From Rhizobiales bacterium CCH3-A5 (GTDB taxonomy: Bacteria; Pseudomonadota; Alphaproteobacteria; Rhizobiales; Beijerinckiaceae), in NCBI GenBank assembly GCA_001556025.1, contig LSIB01000064.1, positions 62,001-126,000 of the forward strand: a DNA stretch of 64,000 nucleotides, in the 5' to 3' direction. Positions 46,716 to 55,813 of the stretch are shown here, one piece after another. Within the stretch, counting starts at the first letter, position 1. Every line of letters starts with the position of its first letter. A program made the position numbers and the translations under genes. The notes beneath the pieces were generated by a model that saw only the letters and a program-made list of their open reading frames with translations, was not told the origin of the DNA and ran no database searches.

Positions 46716-46732
46716 TGCTAGCAGTGCTAGCA
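46716..46732. promoter_or_regulatory. Tandem TGCTAGCA operator of vapBC
   Basis: TGCTAGCA is itself palindromic and occurs at 46716-46723 and 46725-46732, a 9-bp period, 22 bp upstream of vapB. Ribbon-helix-helix antitoxins bind such repeated sites to repress their own operon. It also lies 180 bp before the divergent topA start. Confidence 0.65.
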
Positions 46733-46911
46733 TGACCACGCGCGGCCGTCGACATCGACGCAACAGCCGCCGCCGTTTGACATCGCGCGTCGCTCTCCCC
46801 ACTTTCGCCGCCGCGCCCTTCCCGCTATCACCTCGCACCGCGTCGGGTCGTATTCGGCCGGCACGCCATGTGCCTGCGCAGATTCTTGCCATATCGAGAT
46901 TGAAACGCCCC

Positions 46912-49581
46912 ATGAAGCTCCTCGTCGTCGAGTCGCCGGCCAAGGCCAAGACGATCAACAAGTATCTCGGCTCCGATTACGAGGTCATCGCCTCGTTCGG
47001 GCATATCCGCGACCTGCCGGCGAAGGACGGCTCGGTCGAGCCCGACAACGACTTCGCGATGAAGTGGGAGATCGAAGGGCGCGGGGCCAAGCAGGTCGGC
47101 GAGATCGTCAAGGCGCTAAAGGGTGCCGACAAGCTGATCCTGGCGACAGACCCGGATCGCGAAGGCGAGGCAATCTCCTGGCATGTGCTGGAGGCGCTGA
47201 ACGCCAAGCGCGCGCTGAAGGGCATCCCGGTCGAGCGCGTCACCTTCAACGCCGTCACCAAGGATGCCGTGCAGACGGCGCTGGCCAATCCGCGCCAGGT
47301 CGATCAGGCGCTGGTCGATGCCTATCTGGCGCGCCGGGCGCTCGACTATCTCGTCGGCTTCACGCTCTCGCCCGTGCTCTGGCGCAAGCTGCCGGGGGCC
47401 CGCTCGGCCGGCCGGGTGCAGTCGGTGGCGCTGCGCATCGTCTGCGACCGCGAGCGCGAGATCGAGGCTTTCCGCGCCCGCGAATACTGGTCGCTGGTCG
47501 CCACGCTGGTCACCCGCGCCGGCGGCGTCTTCGAAGCGCGGCTCGTCGGAGCGGACGGCAGGAAGATCACGCGACTTGATATCGGCACCGGCGACGAGGC
47601 GCGCGCCTTCAAGGACGCGCTCGAATCGGCTTCCTTCACCGTCTCCGAGGTCGAGGCCAAGCCGGTCAAGCGCCACCCCTACCCACCCTTCCAGACCTCG
47701 ACGCTGCAGCAGGAGGCCTCGCGCAAGCTCGGGCTGGCTCCGGCGCGGACCATGCAGCTGGCGCAGCGTCTCTACGAGGGCGTCGACATCGGCGGGGAGA
47801 CGGTCGGTCTCATCACCTATATGCGAACGGATGGCGTCGATATGGACGGCTCGGCCATCGCGGCCGCACGCCGCGTCATCGGCCGGGATTTCGGCGAAGG
47901 GTACGTTCCCAGCGTCCCGCGCAAGTACACCGTCAAGGCCAAGAACGCGCAGGAGGCTCACGAGGCGATACGCCCGACCGATCTCGGCCGGCTCCCGGCC
48001 ATGGTCGCGCGGCATCTCGAGCCTGAGCAGGCCAGGCTCTACGAGCTGATCTGGAAGCGCACCATCGCGAGCCAGATGGAGTCGGCCTCGCTGGAGCGCA
48101 CCACGGTCGACATTGCCGCCACGGTCGGCGAACGCAAGCTGGAGCTTCGCGCGTCAGGCCAGGTGACGCTCTTCGACGGCTTCCTGAAGCTCTATCAGGA
48201 GAGCCGCGACGACGAGGAAGACGAGGATTCGCGCAAGCTGCCGGCGATGAAGGTCGACGATCGGCTGGAGAAGCAGGCCATCGCCGCCGATCAGCACTTC
48301 ACCGAGCCGCCGCCGCGCTATTCGGAAGCCAGTCTCGTCAAGCGCATGGAAGAGCTCGGCATCGGCCGCCCCTCGACCTATGCCGCGACGCTCTCGACTC
48401 TGCGCGACCGCGAATATGTCCGCATCGACAAGAAGCGCCTCGTGCCCGAGGACAAGGGCATGCTGGTAACGGCGTTCCTGGAGAGCTTCTTCAAGCGCTA
48501 TGTCGAGTTCGACTTCACGGCAAACCTCGAAGAGAAGCTCGACCGCGTCTCGAATGCCGAGATCGACTGGAAGGCGCTGCTGCGCGAGTTCTGGGACGAG
48601 TTCACGGCCGCGATCGGCGACACCAAGGATCTCCGCGTCACCGAGGTGCTGGAGGCGCTGAACGGTGTCCTTGGAGCGCATGTCTTCCCGGCGCGCGAGG
48701 ATGGCGGCGATCCGCGCGCCTGCCAGGTCTGCGGCACGGGCACGCTCTCGCTCAAGCTCGGCAAGTTCGGCGCCTTCGTCGGCTGCTCGAACTACCCGGA
48801 ATGCCGCTATACGCGCCCGCTCACGGTGCAGGCCACCGATGGCGAGGCCACGGCCGAGGGCGGCCAGGGCGCGCCAGGCGTGCGCATCCTCGGCAAGGAC
48901 CCGGTAACCGAATCCGAGGTCACGCTGCGCGACGGGCGCTTCGGGCCTTACGTCCAGCTCGGCGACGGCGAAAAGCCGAAACGCTCCAGCCTGCCCAAGG
49001 GCATGAGCGCAGCGGGCGTCGACCTGGAGAAGGCGCTGCTCCTGCTTTCGCTGCCCAAGGAGGTCGCCAGGCATCCCGAAAGCGGCGAACCGATCCTGGC
49101 CGGCATCGGCCGCTACGGGCCTTACGTCCAGCACGGCAAAACCTACGCCAACATCGACAAGGACGACGACATCCTGCAGATCGGCGGCAACCGCGCCATC
49201 GACCTGATCGTCGCCAAGGAGAGCGGCGGCGGCGGCAGCCGCTTCGGGCGCGGCTCGACGACGCCGGGCCGCGAACTCGGCGAGCACCCGACCGGCGGCA
49301 AGCTCGTGGTGCGGGCCGGCAAATACGGTCCCTACGTCAACTGGGGCAAGGTCAACGCGACCCTGCCCAAAGCGCTGACGCAAGAGGCGATCACGCTCGA
49401 ACAGGCGGTCGAGTTGGTCAACGCCAAGGCGGAATCCAGTGGGATCAAGGGCCCGGGCAAGGCGAAGGCCAAGGCTCCGGCGAAAGCCAAGGCGCCAGCC
49501 AAAGCAAAGTCCGCAAGCAAGCAGAAGGCGGCCGCCAAACCCAAAGCGGCAGCCAAGTCGAAAACCGCCGCCAAGGGCTAA
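46912..49581 (+). CDS. topA: DNA topoisomerase I
   Basis: Type IA topoisomerase, relaxes negative supercoils. 889 residues: Toprim domain KLLVVESPAKAKTINKYLG with acidic TDPDREGEAISWH, catalytic Tyr303 in GLITYMRTDGVDMDG, LPGARSAGRVQSVALR, one Cys4 zinc motif (CQVCGTGT...FVGCSNYPECRY), then three Topo-C repeats marked by RFGPYVQLG, RYGPYVQHG and KYGPYVNWG. The tail (from about residue 845) is a Lys/Ala/Pro-rich stretch that probably binds DNA or RNA. Start 46912 is at the conserved M-K-L-L; the ATG at 46687 lies in the vapB gene. A REP-like repeat follows its stop. Confidence 0.97.
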   Translation: MKLLVVESPAKAKTINKYLGSDYEVIASFGHIRDLPAKDGSVEPDNDFAMKWEIEGRGAKQVGEIVKALKGADKLILATDPDREGEAISWHVLEALNAKRALKGIPVERVTFNAVTKDAVQTALANPRQVDQALVDAYLARRALDYLVGFTLSPVLWRKLPGARSAGRVQSVALRIVCDREREIEAFRAREYWSLVATLVTRAGGVFEARLVGADGRKITRLDIGTGDEARAFKDALESASFTVSEVEAKPVKRHPYPPFQTSTLQQEASRKLGLAPARTMQLAQRLYEGVDIGGETVGLITYMRTDGVDMDGSAIAAARRVIGRDFGEGYVPSVPRKYTVKAKNAQEAHEAIRPTDLGRLPAMVARHLEPEQARLYELIWKRTIASQMESASLERTTVDIAATVGERKLELRASGQVTLFDGFLKLYQESRDDEEDEDSRKLPAMKVDDRLEKQAIAADQHFTEPPPRYSEASLVKRMEELGIGRPSTYAATLSTLRDREYVRIDKKRLVPEDKGMLVTAFLESFFKRYVEFDFTANLEEKLDRVSNAEIDWKALLREFWDEFTAAIGDTKDLRVTEVLEALNGVLGAHVFPAREDGGDPRACQVCGTGTLSLKLGKFGAFVGCSNYPECRYTRPLTVQATDGEATAEGGQGAPGVRILGKDPVTESEVTLRDGRFGPYVQLGDGEKPKRSSLPKGMSAAGVDLEKALLLLSLPKEVARHPESGEPILAGIGRYGPYVQHGKTYANIDKDDDILQIGGNRAIDLIVAKESGGGGSRFGRGSTTPGRELGEHPTGGKLVVRAGKYGPYVNWGKVNATLPKALTQEAITLEQAVELVNAKAESSGIKGPGKAKAKAPAKAKAPAKAKSASKQKAAAKPKAAAKSKTAAKG

Positions 49582-49588
49582 TCGACCC

Positions 49589-49664
49589 CGTCATTGCGAG
49601 CGCAGCGAAGCAATCCAGAGGGTGGCGCGAGACGCTGGATTGCTTCGCTGCGCTCGCAATGACG
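49589..49664. repeat. REP-like palindromic element, GCAATCCAG family (second copy)
   Basis: Arms of 30 bp at 49589-49618 and 49635-49664 are perfect reverse complements separated by 16 bp. The arms are the same as in the copy at 29795-29872. It begins 8 bp after the topA stop and can form a strong hairpin in the transcript, so it may also act as terminator for topA or for the convergent RraA-family gene. Confidence 0.9.
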
Positions 49665-49672
49665 GCGTCGCG

Positions 49673-50347
49673 CTACAACACGCCGTGCCGCTCGAAGACC
49701 GAGCGCAGGCTCGCCCCGGCGAGCAGTTCGTCGCGTGTCGCATCCTCGGCATCGATCTTTTCAAGCGCCAGTGTGACGGCCCGTACCGCGAGCTTCCGGG
49801 GCACGATGACAACGCCGTCGACATCGCCGAAGACAAAATCACCCGCCTCGCAGCGCGCGCCCGCGACCTCGACCGGCTCGTCCACCGCCATCATCTCGGC
49901 GCGGCCCTTGGTGTCGAGTGGGCCGATGCCGCCATGGAAAACGGGGAACCCAACCTCGCGGATGCGGCGTACGTCGCGCACCAGCCCATCCATCAGGCAG
50001 CCCGCCGCGCCGCGCACCATTGCGGCCGTCGTCAGCAGCTCTCCCCAGGGCGCGATGCGGTCGGTCGGCCCGTCGCAGGCCAACACGGCGACCTCGCCGG
50101 GCTTGAGGCTGTCGATCATGTCCATCTCCAGCGCGTAGGGGTTGTGCCCCTCCGGCGTGTGATAGCGCTTCATGTAGAGCCCGGTCCGGGCGAAGCCGCA
50201 CAGGATCGAGGCGTCGTCGAGCGGCCGCACGAAGGGCTTGACGGCCTGGTTCGGAAATCCGAGTTGGTCGAGCACATCGGATAGTACCGCCGAGTAGAGC
50301 TTCGACTTCAGGACATCGAGATCGGGCAGACCGTTGAGGGCTGACAT
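49673..50347 (-). CDS. RraA family protein (aldolase/demethylmenaquinone methyltransferase-like)
   Basis: 224-residue protein of the RraA fold, which includes 4-hydroxy-4-methyl-2-oxoglutarate/CHA aldolases as well as RNase E regulator RraA. The active-site block GELLTTAAMVRGAAGCLMDGLVRDV carries the Arg-Asp pair of the aldolases, and FVFGDVDGVVIVPR closes the domain. It is longer than E. coli RraA (161) and has an N-terminal extension LPDLDVLKSKLYSAVLSDVLDQLG seen in the aldolase branch, so pyruvate aldolase is more likely than RNase control. Neighbours do not fix the substrate. Confidence 0.85.
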   Translation of the reverse strand: MSALNGLPDLDVLKSKLYSAVLSDVLDQLGFPNQAVKPFVRPLDDASILCGFARTGLYMKRYHTPEGHNPYALEMDMIDSLKPGEVAVLACDGPTDRIAPWGELLTTAAMVRGAAGCLMDGLVRDVRRIREVGFPVFHGGIGPLDTKGRAEMMAVDEPVEVAGARCEAGDFVFGDVDGVVIVPRKLAVRAVTLALEKIDAEDATRDELLAGASLRSVFERHGVL

Positions 50348-50414
50348 GGCGGTTCCTCCGGAGCGGCAGGCAGAGTGTTGCCGCCCCGGATGCCGGTCAA
50401 GCGCCAGGCTCGCC

Positions 50415-51362
50415 TTATAGCGGCTTCAGCCCAGCCTCGATCTCGGCCCGTCTTTCCTCCAGGAAGGGCGGCAGCGCCAGCTTCTCCCCCATCGTCTCGG
50501 CCGGTTCGTCGGCTGAGAAACCGGGCTCGTCGGTCGCGATCTCGATCAGGATTCCGTTGGGCTCACGCAGGTAGAGCGAGCGGAAATAGAAGCGGTCGAC
50601 CTTGCCGCTGTTGGGATAGCCGGCCGCTTTGAGCCTGTCGGCCCAGGCGTCGTAATCGGCAAAGGTCGGCGTGCGCAGCGCCAGATGATGGACGCCGCCC
50701 GCTCCTTCCCGCGCCTGCGGCAGGCCGGGCTCGACCGCGACATGGAGTTCGGCGGCAGGGCCGCCTGCGCCAATCTTGAAGACATGGATGTCGCCGGTCG
50801 CGTGCGCCGCATCGCGGTAGCTGCCGATCCGCTCCAGCCCGAGCAATTGCGTCAGCACGACCTCCGTCCGCTCCAGCGCCGGCACGGAGATGGTGACCGG
50901 GCCCAAGCCCCGGATCTGGTGCTCGGCGGGGACCTCGCTCTTCTCCCAGACCGTGAAGGGGATCGCGCCGCCATCGGTCAGCAAGGTGAGGCGCTGGCCT
51001 TCGGGGTCCTCGACATCGAGGCCCATGCGGCCATTGATCTCGCGGATTTCGGACGGCTTTGCGCCGGCCGTCAGCAAACGCGCGCGCCACCAGTTCAGCG
51101 AGGCCTCGTTTGCGACGCGCAGCGAGGTGCGGGTGATGGCGTGGGTGCCGCGCCGCGCCGGCTGGGCCGGCCAGTCGAAGAAGGTCAGGTCCGTGCCTGG
51201 CGAACCCGCGCCGTCGGCATAGAACAGGTGATAGGCCGAGACGTCGTCCTGGTTCACCGTCTTCTTGACCATGCGCATGCCAAGCACCTGCGTGTAGAAG
51301 CGGTGGTTCCCGGGGGCATTGGCGGTGATGGCGGTGACGTGGTGGATGCCGGTGAGGGTCAT
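50415..51362 (-). CDS. VOC family ring-cleaving dioxygenase (MhqO-like)
   Basis: 315-residue protein with two vicinal-oxygen-chelate domains. Domain one GIHHVTAITANAPGNHRFYTQVLGMRMV with a possible metal His; domain two ALERTEVVLTQLLGLERIG and GGVHHLALRTPTFADYDAW, ending IEIATDEPGF with a likely Glu ligand. Such proteins are annotated as ring-cleaving dioxygenases acting on hydroquinones or catechols, or as glyoxalases. Start 51362 (MTLTGIHHV) is at the domain; a start at 51407 is possible. It lies near but on the opposite side of the aryl-CoA island, so a functional link is only suggested. Confidence 0.8.
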   Translation of the reverse strand: MTLTGIHHVTAITANAPGNHRFYTQVLGMRMVKKTVNQDDVSAYHLFYADGAGSPGTDLTFFDWPAQPARRGTHAITRTSLRVANEASLNWWRARLLTAGAKPSEIREINGRMGLDVEDPEGQRLTLLTDGGAIPFTVWEKSEVPAEHQIRGLGPVTISVPALERTEVVLTQLLGLERIGSYRDAAHATGDIHVFKIGAGGPAAELHVAVEPGLPQAREGAGGVHHLALRTPTFADYDAWADRLKAAGYPNSGKVDRFYFRSLYLREPNGILIEIATDEPGFSADEPAETMGEKLALPPFLEERRAEIEAGLKPL

Positions 51363-51508
51363 GATCTCGAGACTTTCGCTCTGGCGCGGCGGCGTCACGC
51401 CCCGCATTCGAGGCCACAGATAGCGTTCTCACGCGGCCATGACAGAGGCCGGCCGCCAAGCGGACCATTGCAATCCTGCAATGATCCGGCTGACGCAGAC
51501 CCGTCGGC

Positions 51509-51868
51509 TCAGGGCTTGGGCGCGGATGTCGCCGGCGGGGCGGAGACGTCTGGAGCCGTGGCCTTGTCGGCCGGAGTCGCCGGGGTGGTGCAATCCTGCG
51601 GCTTGGCCTTGCAGTCGAACACCATGGTGGGCGCGGCCGAGGGGCCGGAACTGCCGGCCGAAGGCAGGATCATGTTCTGGCCCTTGTCGATCTGCGCCGG
51701 GCTGGTGGTCGTCGGACCCAGTCCCGTATTCGACTGCGGCGCGGCGGCGGGCGGCGATTGCGGCGGGGTCGGCGTCGCCTGGGCAAGCGCGCCGGTCGCG
51801 CCAAGCGACAGCGCAAGCGCCGCCAGCGAAGCGCGCAGGGGGGTCAGGGTGGTGGCGAGCGTCGGCAT
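51509..51868 (-). CDS. Secreted Pro/Ala/Thr-rich hypothetical protein
   Basis: 119-residue exported protein with a signal peptide (LRASLAALALSLGATGALA, cut before QATPT) and a low-complexity mature chain rich in Pro, Ala, Thr and Ser, with one cysteine pair in FDCKAKPQDC. ATG at 51868 follows GAAAGG. It resembles no family known to me and may be a disordered periplasmic protein. It stands alone between the VOC gene and the monooxygenase/reductase. Confidence 0.65.
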   Translation of the reverse strand: MPTLATTLTPLRASLAALALSLGATGALAQATPTPPQSPPAAAPQSNTGLGPTTTSPAQIDKGQNMILPSAGSSGPSAAPTMVFDCKAKPQDCTTPATPADKATAPDVSAPPATSAPKP

Positions 51869-51964
51869 CGTTGAAACCTTTCGGCGGCGCATCGCTTGCG
51901 ATGGCCCCATGAGGAACGGATGCCGGGGAAACAGGCAGGACGCCCGGTTGTTCCCGAGCGTGCC

Positions 51965-54286
51965 TTATCCCACCGCGTGGCGGCTGGGTTTCGCCTTGAG
52001 TTTCAGCGTCTCCAGTTCCTCGCGCTCGCGCGGCGTGTTGCGCATGAGCTGGTCCTTGCCGGGGCCGTACTGCACCGGCTGGGCGACATCGACGCCGTAC
52101 CAGGCCGCCGCGCGCAGGACGAAGGACGGGTCGGCGAGATGAGGCCGGCCGAGCGCGACGAGATCGGCCCGGCCCGAGGCGACGATGGTATTGACCTGAT
52201 CGGCCGAGGTGATGTTGCCGACGCACATCGTCGCGACCTGCGCCTCGTTCCTGATCTGGTCGGAGAACGGCGTCTGGAACATGCGGCCATAGACCGGGCG
52301 ACTGTCGTTGACGGTCTGGCCGGTCGAGACGTCGATCATGTCGCAGCCCTCTTCGGCGAAGGCGCGCGAGATCGCGACCATATCGCCGGGCGTTACGCCG
52401 CCGGCCTTCCAGTCGGTTGCCGAGATGCGCACCGACATCGGCTTCTCGCGCGGCCAAGTTTCGCGCAGCGCCCTGAAGATTTCCAGCGGGTAGCGCAGGC
52501 GGTTCTCGACGGAGCCGCCATAGTCATCCGTGCGCCGGTTGGTCAGCGGCGAGAGGAAGCTCGCCAGCAGGTAGCCATGGGCGCAATGGAGTTCGAGCAT
52601 GTCGAAGCCGGCGCGCTCGCCCCGCTCGGCCGCCTGAACGAACTCCGCCTTGACGCGGTCCATGTCGGCGCGGGTCATCTCGCGCGGCACCTGACTCTCC
52701 GGATAGTAGGGCAAGGCCGAGGCGGAGAGGATCGGCCACGCGCCCTGCTCCAGCGGCCGGTCCATGCCGTCCCACATCAGCTTCGTCGCCCCTTTTCGCC
52801 CGGCATGGCCGAGCTGGAGGCAGAATTTCGCCGCCGAATTGGCGTGGACGAAGTCGACGATGCGCCGCCAGGCCGCTTCCTGCGCGTCAGTGTACAGCCC
52901 GGCGCAGCCCGGCGTGATGCGGGCGTCCGGGGCGACGCAGGTCATTTCGGTGACGATCAGCCCGGGACCGCCGATGGCGCGCGAGCCGTAATGCATCAGG
53001 TGCCAGTCGCCGGGCAGGCCGGCTTCAGCCGAGTACTGGCACATCGGCGAGAGCACCATCCGGTTCTCGACCTTCATCTCCCTGAGCCGGAACGGCTGAA
53101 AGGCCGGCGGCACCGGCGAGCCGTCCTTGCGCGTCTTCGCCTCCGAGCCGAGATCGTCGGCGACGAGCCTGTCGACCGCGGCGACGAAGCCCGGCGCGCG
53201 CAAAGCCAGGTTGTCATAGGTGATCGCCTTGGAACGCGTCATCAGGCCGAAGGCGAAGCGCAGCGGATCGAAGTCCCAGAAGCGCCTGAGCTGCTCGAAC
53301 CAGACCAGCGAGACATCGGCCGCATGCTGCGTCTTCTCGACCTCCTCGCGCCGCGTCCGCTCGAACAGGGCCAGCGCCTCGTCGACCTTGAGGCCCGCCT
53401 TGTGGAAGGCTTTATGCAGCGCGATCGCATCCTCCATGGCGAGCTTGGTGCCCGAGCCGATCGAGAAATGCGCAGTCGCCTTGGCGTCGCCGATCAGCAC
53501 GACGTTATCGGCGACCCAGTTTGCGCAGCGGATCATCGGGAAATTGCGCCAGAGCGAGCGGTTGGTGACGAGCCCGTGACCTTGCAGTTCCTCGGAGAAG
53601 ATGCCTTCGAGGAACGCGGCGGACTCAGCTTCGCTCATCGCGCCGAGGCCGGCCTTGGCAAATGTCTCCGGATCGGTTTCCAGCACCCAGGTCGAGCGGC
53701 CGGCTTCGTACTGGTAGCAATGGGCGATGAAGAGACCATACTCCGTCTCCTTGAAGAAGAATGTGAAGGCGTCGAACGGCCGGGTCGAGCCCATCCAGGT
53801 GAAGTGGTTGGGGCGCAGGTCAGTCTGCGGCCTGAACCGTTCGCGCCAGCCCTCGCGGATGCGGCTGTTGATGCCGTCGGCTGCGACGACGAGGTCGTAC
53901 TCGGCCTTCAGGGCCTCGACATCCGGCGCCTCCTCGCTGAAACGCAGCGTGACGCCGAGTTCGCGGGCGCGGGCCTGCACCAGCAGCAGCAGCGAGCGCC
54001 GCGAGCAGCCGCAGAAGCCGTTGCCGGAGACGCGGTGGACTGAGTCCTTGAAATGGACCTCGACATCATCCCAATATGCGAAATTATCGCGGATCGCGGC
54101 GTAGCTCGCCTCGTCGGCGGCCTTGAAGGTGTCGAGCGTCTGGTCGGAGAAGACGACGCCGAAGCCGAACGTGTCGTCGGCCTGGTTGCGTTCGAAAACC
54201 GTGACGTCGAGCGCCGGCCAGTCGCGCTTCATCAGGAGCGCGAAATAGAGTCCGGCGGGCCCGCCGCCGACCACCGCGATGCGCAT
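51965..54286 (-). CDS. 2-aminobenzoyl-CoA (or salicyl-CoA) monooxygenase/reductase
   Basis: 773-residue two-domain flavoprotein. Residues 1 to about 370 are an FAD aromatic hydroxylase ([15 protein letters not shown] at the start, [19 protein letters not shown] near the second FAD site); from about 395 an old-yellow-enzyme-type FMN domain follows ([40 protein letters not shown]). This pairing is that of 2-aminobenzoyl-CoA monooxygenase/reductase of Azoarcus evansii, which hydroxylates and then reduces the ring; databases often call it salicylyl-CoA 5-hydroxylase. It is divergent from the CoA ligase operon and shares its regulation. Confidence 0.85.
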   Translation of the reverse strand: MRIAVVGGGPAGLYFALLMKRDWPALDVTVFERNQADDTFGFGVVFSDQTLDTFKAADEASYAAIRDNFAYWDDVEVHFKDSVHRVSGNGFCGCSRRSLLLLVQARARELGVTLRFSEEAPDVEALKAEYDLVVAADGINSRIREGWRERFRPQTDLRPNHFTWMGSTRPFDAFTFFFKETEYGLFIAHCYQYEAGRSTWVLETDPETFAKAGLGAMSEAESAAFLEGIFSEELQGHGLVTNRSLWRNFPMIRCANWVADNVVLIGDAKATAHFSIGSGTKLAMEDAIALHKAFHKAGLKVDEALALFERTRREEVEKTQHAADVSLVWFEQLRRFWDFDPLRFAFGLMTRSKAITYDNLALRAPGFVAAVDRLVADDLGSEAKTRKDGSPVPPAFQPFRLREMKVENRMVLSPMCQYSAEAGLPGDWHLMHYGSRAIGGPGLIVTEMTCVAPDARITPGCAGLYTDAQEAAWRRIVDFVHANSAAKFCLQLGHAGRKGATKLMWDGMDRPLEQGAWPILSASALPYYPESQVPREMTRADMDRVKAEFVQAAERGERAGFDMLELHCAHGYLLASFLSPLTNRRTDDYGGSVENRLRYPLEIFRALRETWPREKPMSVRISATDWKAGGVTPGDMVAISRAFAEEGCDMIDVSTGQTVNDSRPVYGRMFQTPFSDQIRNEAQVATMCVGNITSADQVNTIVASGRADLVALGRPHLADPSFVLRAAAWYGVDVAQPVQYGPGKDQLMRNTPREREELETLKLKAKPSRHAVG

Positions 54287-54317
54287 CTCGAACCTCCCGC
54301 CAAACCGTCACCGAATT

Positions 54318-54346
54318 ATTTTAGGTCTGAAATAATTTTATCTCAA
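54318..54346 (-). promoter_or_regulatory. Promoter of the monooxygenase/reductase gene with MarR-type dyad
   Basis: Minus strand: TTGAGA (-35, 54346-54341), 17 bp, TAAAAT (-10, 54323-54318), 32 bp before the start codon. The imperfect dyad TTTTAGGTCTGAAA (54319-54332, + strand) covers the -10 and half of the spacer. A near copy lies in the divergent promoter. Confidence 0.68.
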
Positions 54347-54462
54347 GTGGCGAGGGGCGGATTTGACGCCCCGAGCGAAGACGCCGCAGGAGGCCCGAAT
54401 TTACGCGATTTCTCGGCTGTTTAAGCGATAGCCCCCATCGTGCCTGCAACGATCAAGACCGC

Positions 54463-54492
54463 TTGCCAAATGCTTTAGACCTAAAATATATT
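54463..54492 (+). promoter_or_regulatory. Promoter of the SDR-ligase operon with MarR-type dyad
   Basis: TTGCCA (-35, 54463-54468), 18 bp, TATATT (-10, 54487-54492), 25 bp before the SDR start. The dyad CTTTAGACCTAAAA (54473-54486) fills the spacer. Reversed, it shares TTTTAGGTCTRAA with the site at 54319, so both promoters probably bind the same regulator, most simply the MarR protein of this operon. Confidence 0.68.
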
Positions 54493-54517
54493 GCCGGCAC
54501 CAGGGAGGCGAAGCGGC

Positions 54518-55273
54518 ATGGTTCTGGCCGGGCGGCATGCGGTTGTAACGGGCGGCGGACGCGGTATCGGCCGCGCGGTCGCGGCCGCGTTGCGGAAAGC
54601 CGGCGCGCGGGTCAGCATCGTTGGCCGCGATGCCGGCGTGCTGGCGGAGGCGGTCGGCGACGGAGCGGCCGATGCAGCGGCCGCCTGCGACGTGCGCGAT
54701 GAGACCGCGATGGCCACCTGCCTTTCCGAACTCGCAGCGGCCCAGCCGTTCGACATCGTCGTCGCCAACGCCGGCGCGGTCGAGACCGGGCCGTTCCAGC
54801 GCAGCGACGCCGAGCGCTTCCGGCGCATGCACGAGATCAACCTGATCGGCACGATCAACGCCTTCCATCCGGCCCTGCCCGGCATGGTCGCGCGCAGCCA
54901 TGGCCGGCTGATCGCCATCGCCTCGACCGCGGGCCATCGCGGCTATCCTTACGTCTCGGCCTATGTCGCCGCCAAGCATGCGGTCGTCGGGCTCGTGCGC
55001 TCGCTGGCGCTGGAGACGGCGAAAAGCGGCGTTACCGTCAACGCCGTCTGCCCGGGCTACACGCAGACGGACATGGTGGCCGACAGCGTGGCGGCGATCA
55101 CCGCCAAGACCGGCATCTCGCGCGAACAGGCGCTGGCCGAACTGGTCAAGGCCAATCCGCAAGGCAGGCTGATCGCGCCCGACGAGATCGCCCAGGCGGT
55201 CCTCCATCTGTGCGGTCCCAACAGCGGCTCGATCACCGGGCAGTCGCTGCTGATCAATGGCGGGGAGTTTTAG
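54518..55273 (+). CDS. Short-chain dehydrogenase/reductase (3-hydroxyacyl-CoA dehydrogenase role)
   Basis: 251-residue classical SDR. NAD(P) motif GGGRGIG (12-18), NAG motif VVANAGAV, catalytic S136, Y149 and K153 (SAYVAAK), and a C-terminal GGEF-like substrate end (SLLINGGEF). GGGAGG at 54503 precedes ATG 54518. First gene of the operon; in the anthranilate-CoA pathway an SDR-type enzyme would oxidise the 3-hydroxyacyl-CoA formed after hydration, which is the most sensible role here. Confidence 0.86.
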   Translation: MVLAGRHAVVTGGGRGIGRAVAAALRKAGARVSIVGRDAGVLAEAVGDGAADAAAACDVRDETAMATCLSELAAAQPFDIVVANAGAVETGPFQRSDAERFRRMHEINLIGTINAFHPALPGMVARSHGRLIAIASTAGHRGYPYVSAYVAAKHAVVGLVRSLALETAKSGVTVNAVCPGYTQTDMVADSVAAITAKTGISREQALAELVKANPQGRLIAPDEIAQAVLHLCGPNSGSITGQSLLINGGEF

Positions 55274-55276
55274 AGG

Positions 55277-55813
55277 ATGGACACGCCCTCCCCCGCACTC
55301 GTCCTCGACCGCGAGACGAAGGCCAGCGAACGCCCCGGCGACCACAAGGACGAGCTCCGACTCTGGCTGCGGCTGCTGACCTGCTCGACGCTGATCGAGA
55401 CGGAAATCCGCAACCGCCTGCGCGAGGAGTTCAGGACCACGCTGCCGCGCTTCGACCTGATGGCGCAGCTTGAAAAATCCACCACCGGCATGACGGTCGG
55501 CGAGGTCTCACAGCGGCTGATGGTGTCGAACGGCAACGTCACCGCCGTCGTCGCGGGGCTGCTGGCCGACGGGCTGGTCGACAAGCGCGCCGCGACGCAG
55601 GACCGGCGCGTGCAGGTGCTGACGCTGACGGCGCAGGGGCGGCGCGCCTTCAAGGCGATGGCCGAGCGCCACGAGGCCTGGATCGCCGAACTGTTCGCGG
55701 GCCTCAGCGGCGTCGACACCGTCCAGCTCTTTCGTCTGCTCGGCCAGACCAAGGCCTCGCTGCACTCAGCCATTTCGCAGCGCGCCGAAGACAGCCGTGG
55801 AGAGACGCCGTGA
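55277..55813 (+). CDS. MarR-family transcriptional regulator
   Basis: 178-residue winged-helix regulator. The dimerisation helix [20 protein letters not shown] is followed by the HTH ([25 protein letters not shown]) and a wing with [13 protein letters not shown], whose D-x-R is typical of MarR. It is embedded between the SDR (3-bp gap) and the enoyl-CoA hydratase gene (GTGA overlap), so it is expressed with the pathway it probably controls. The inducer is likely an aryl-CoA thioester, as for BoxR- and PaaX-type control, but this is inference. Confidence 0.88.
   Translation: MDTPSPALVLDRETKASERPGDHKDELRLWLRLLTCSTLIETEIRNRLREEFRTTLPRFDLMAQLEKSTTGMTVGEVSQRLMVSNGNVTAVVAGLLADGLVDKRAATQDRRVQVLTLTAQGRRAFKAMAERHEAWIAELFAGLSGVDTVQLFRLLGQTKASLHSAISQRAEDSRGETP

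Noticed and set aside
48154..49383. A 409-codon minus-strand frame inside topA
   Set aside because: Opposite the topA coding region with intact Topo I motifs; no domain, Arg/Asp/Gly-rich composition of an antisense shadow.
49673..50347. RNase E inhibitor RraA
   Set aside because: Same fold, but the longer N-terminus and the MVRGAAGCLMDGLVRDV block fit the aldolase branch better.
51965..54286. Salicyl-CoA 5-hydroxylase leading to gentisate
   Set aside because: Not excluded, but the reductase domain and the beta-oxidation set fit ring reduction, and no gentisate dioxygenase gene is in the window.
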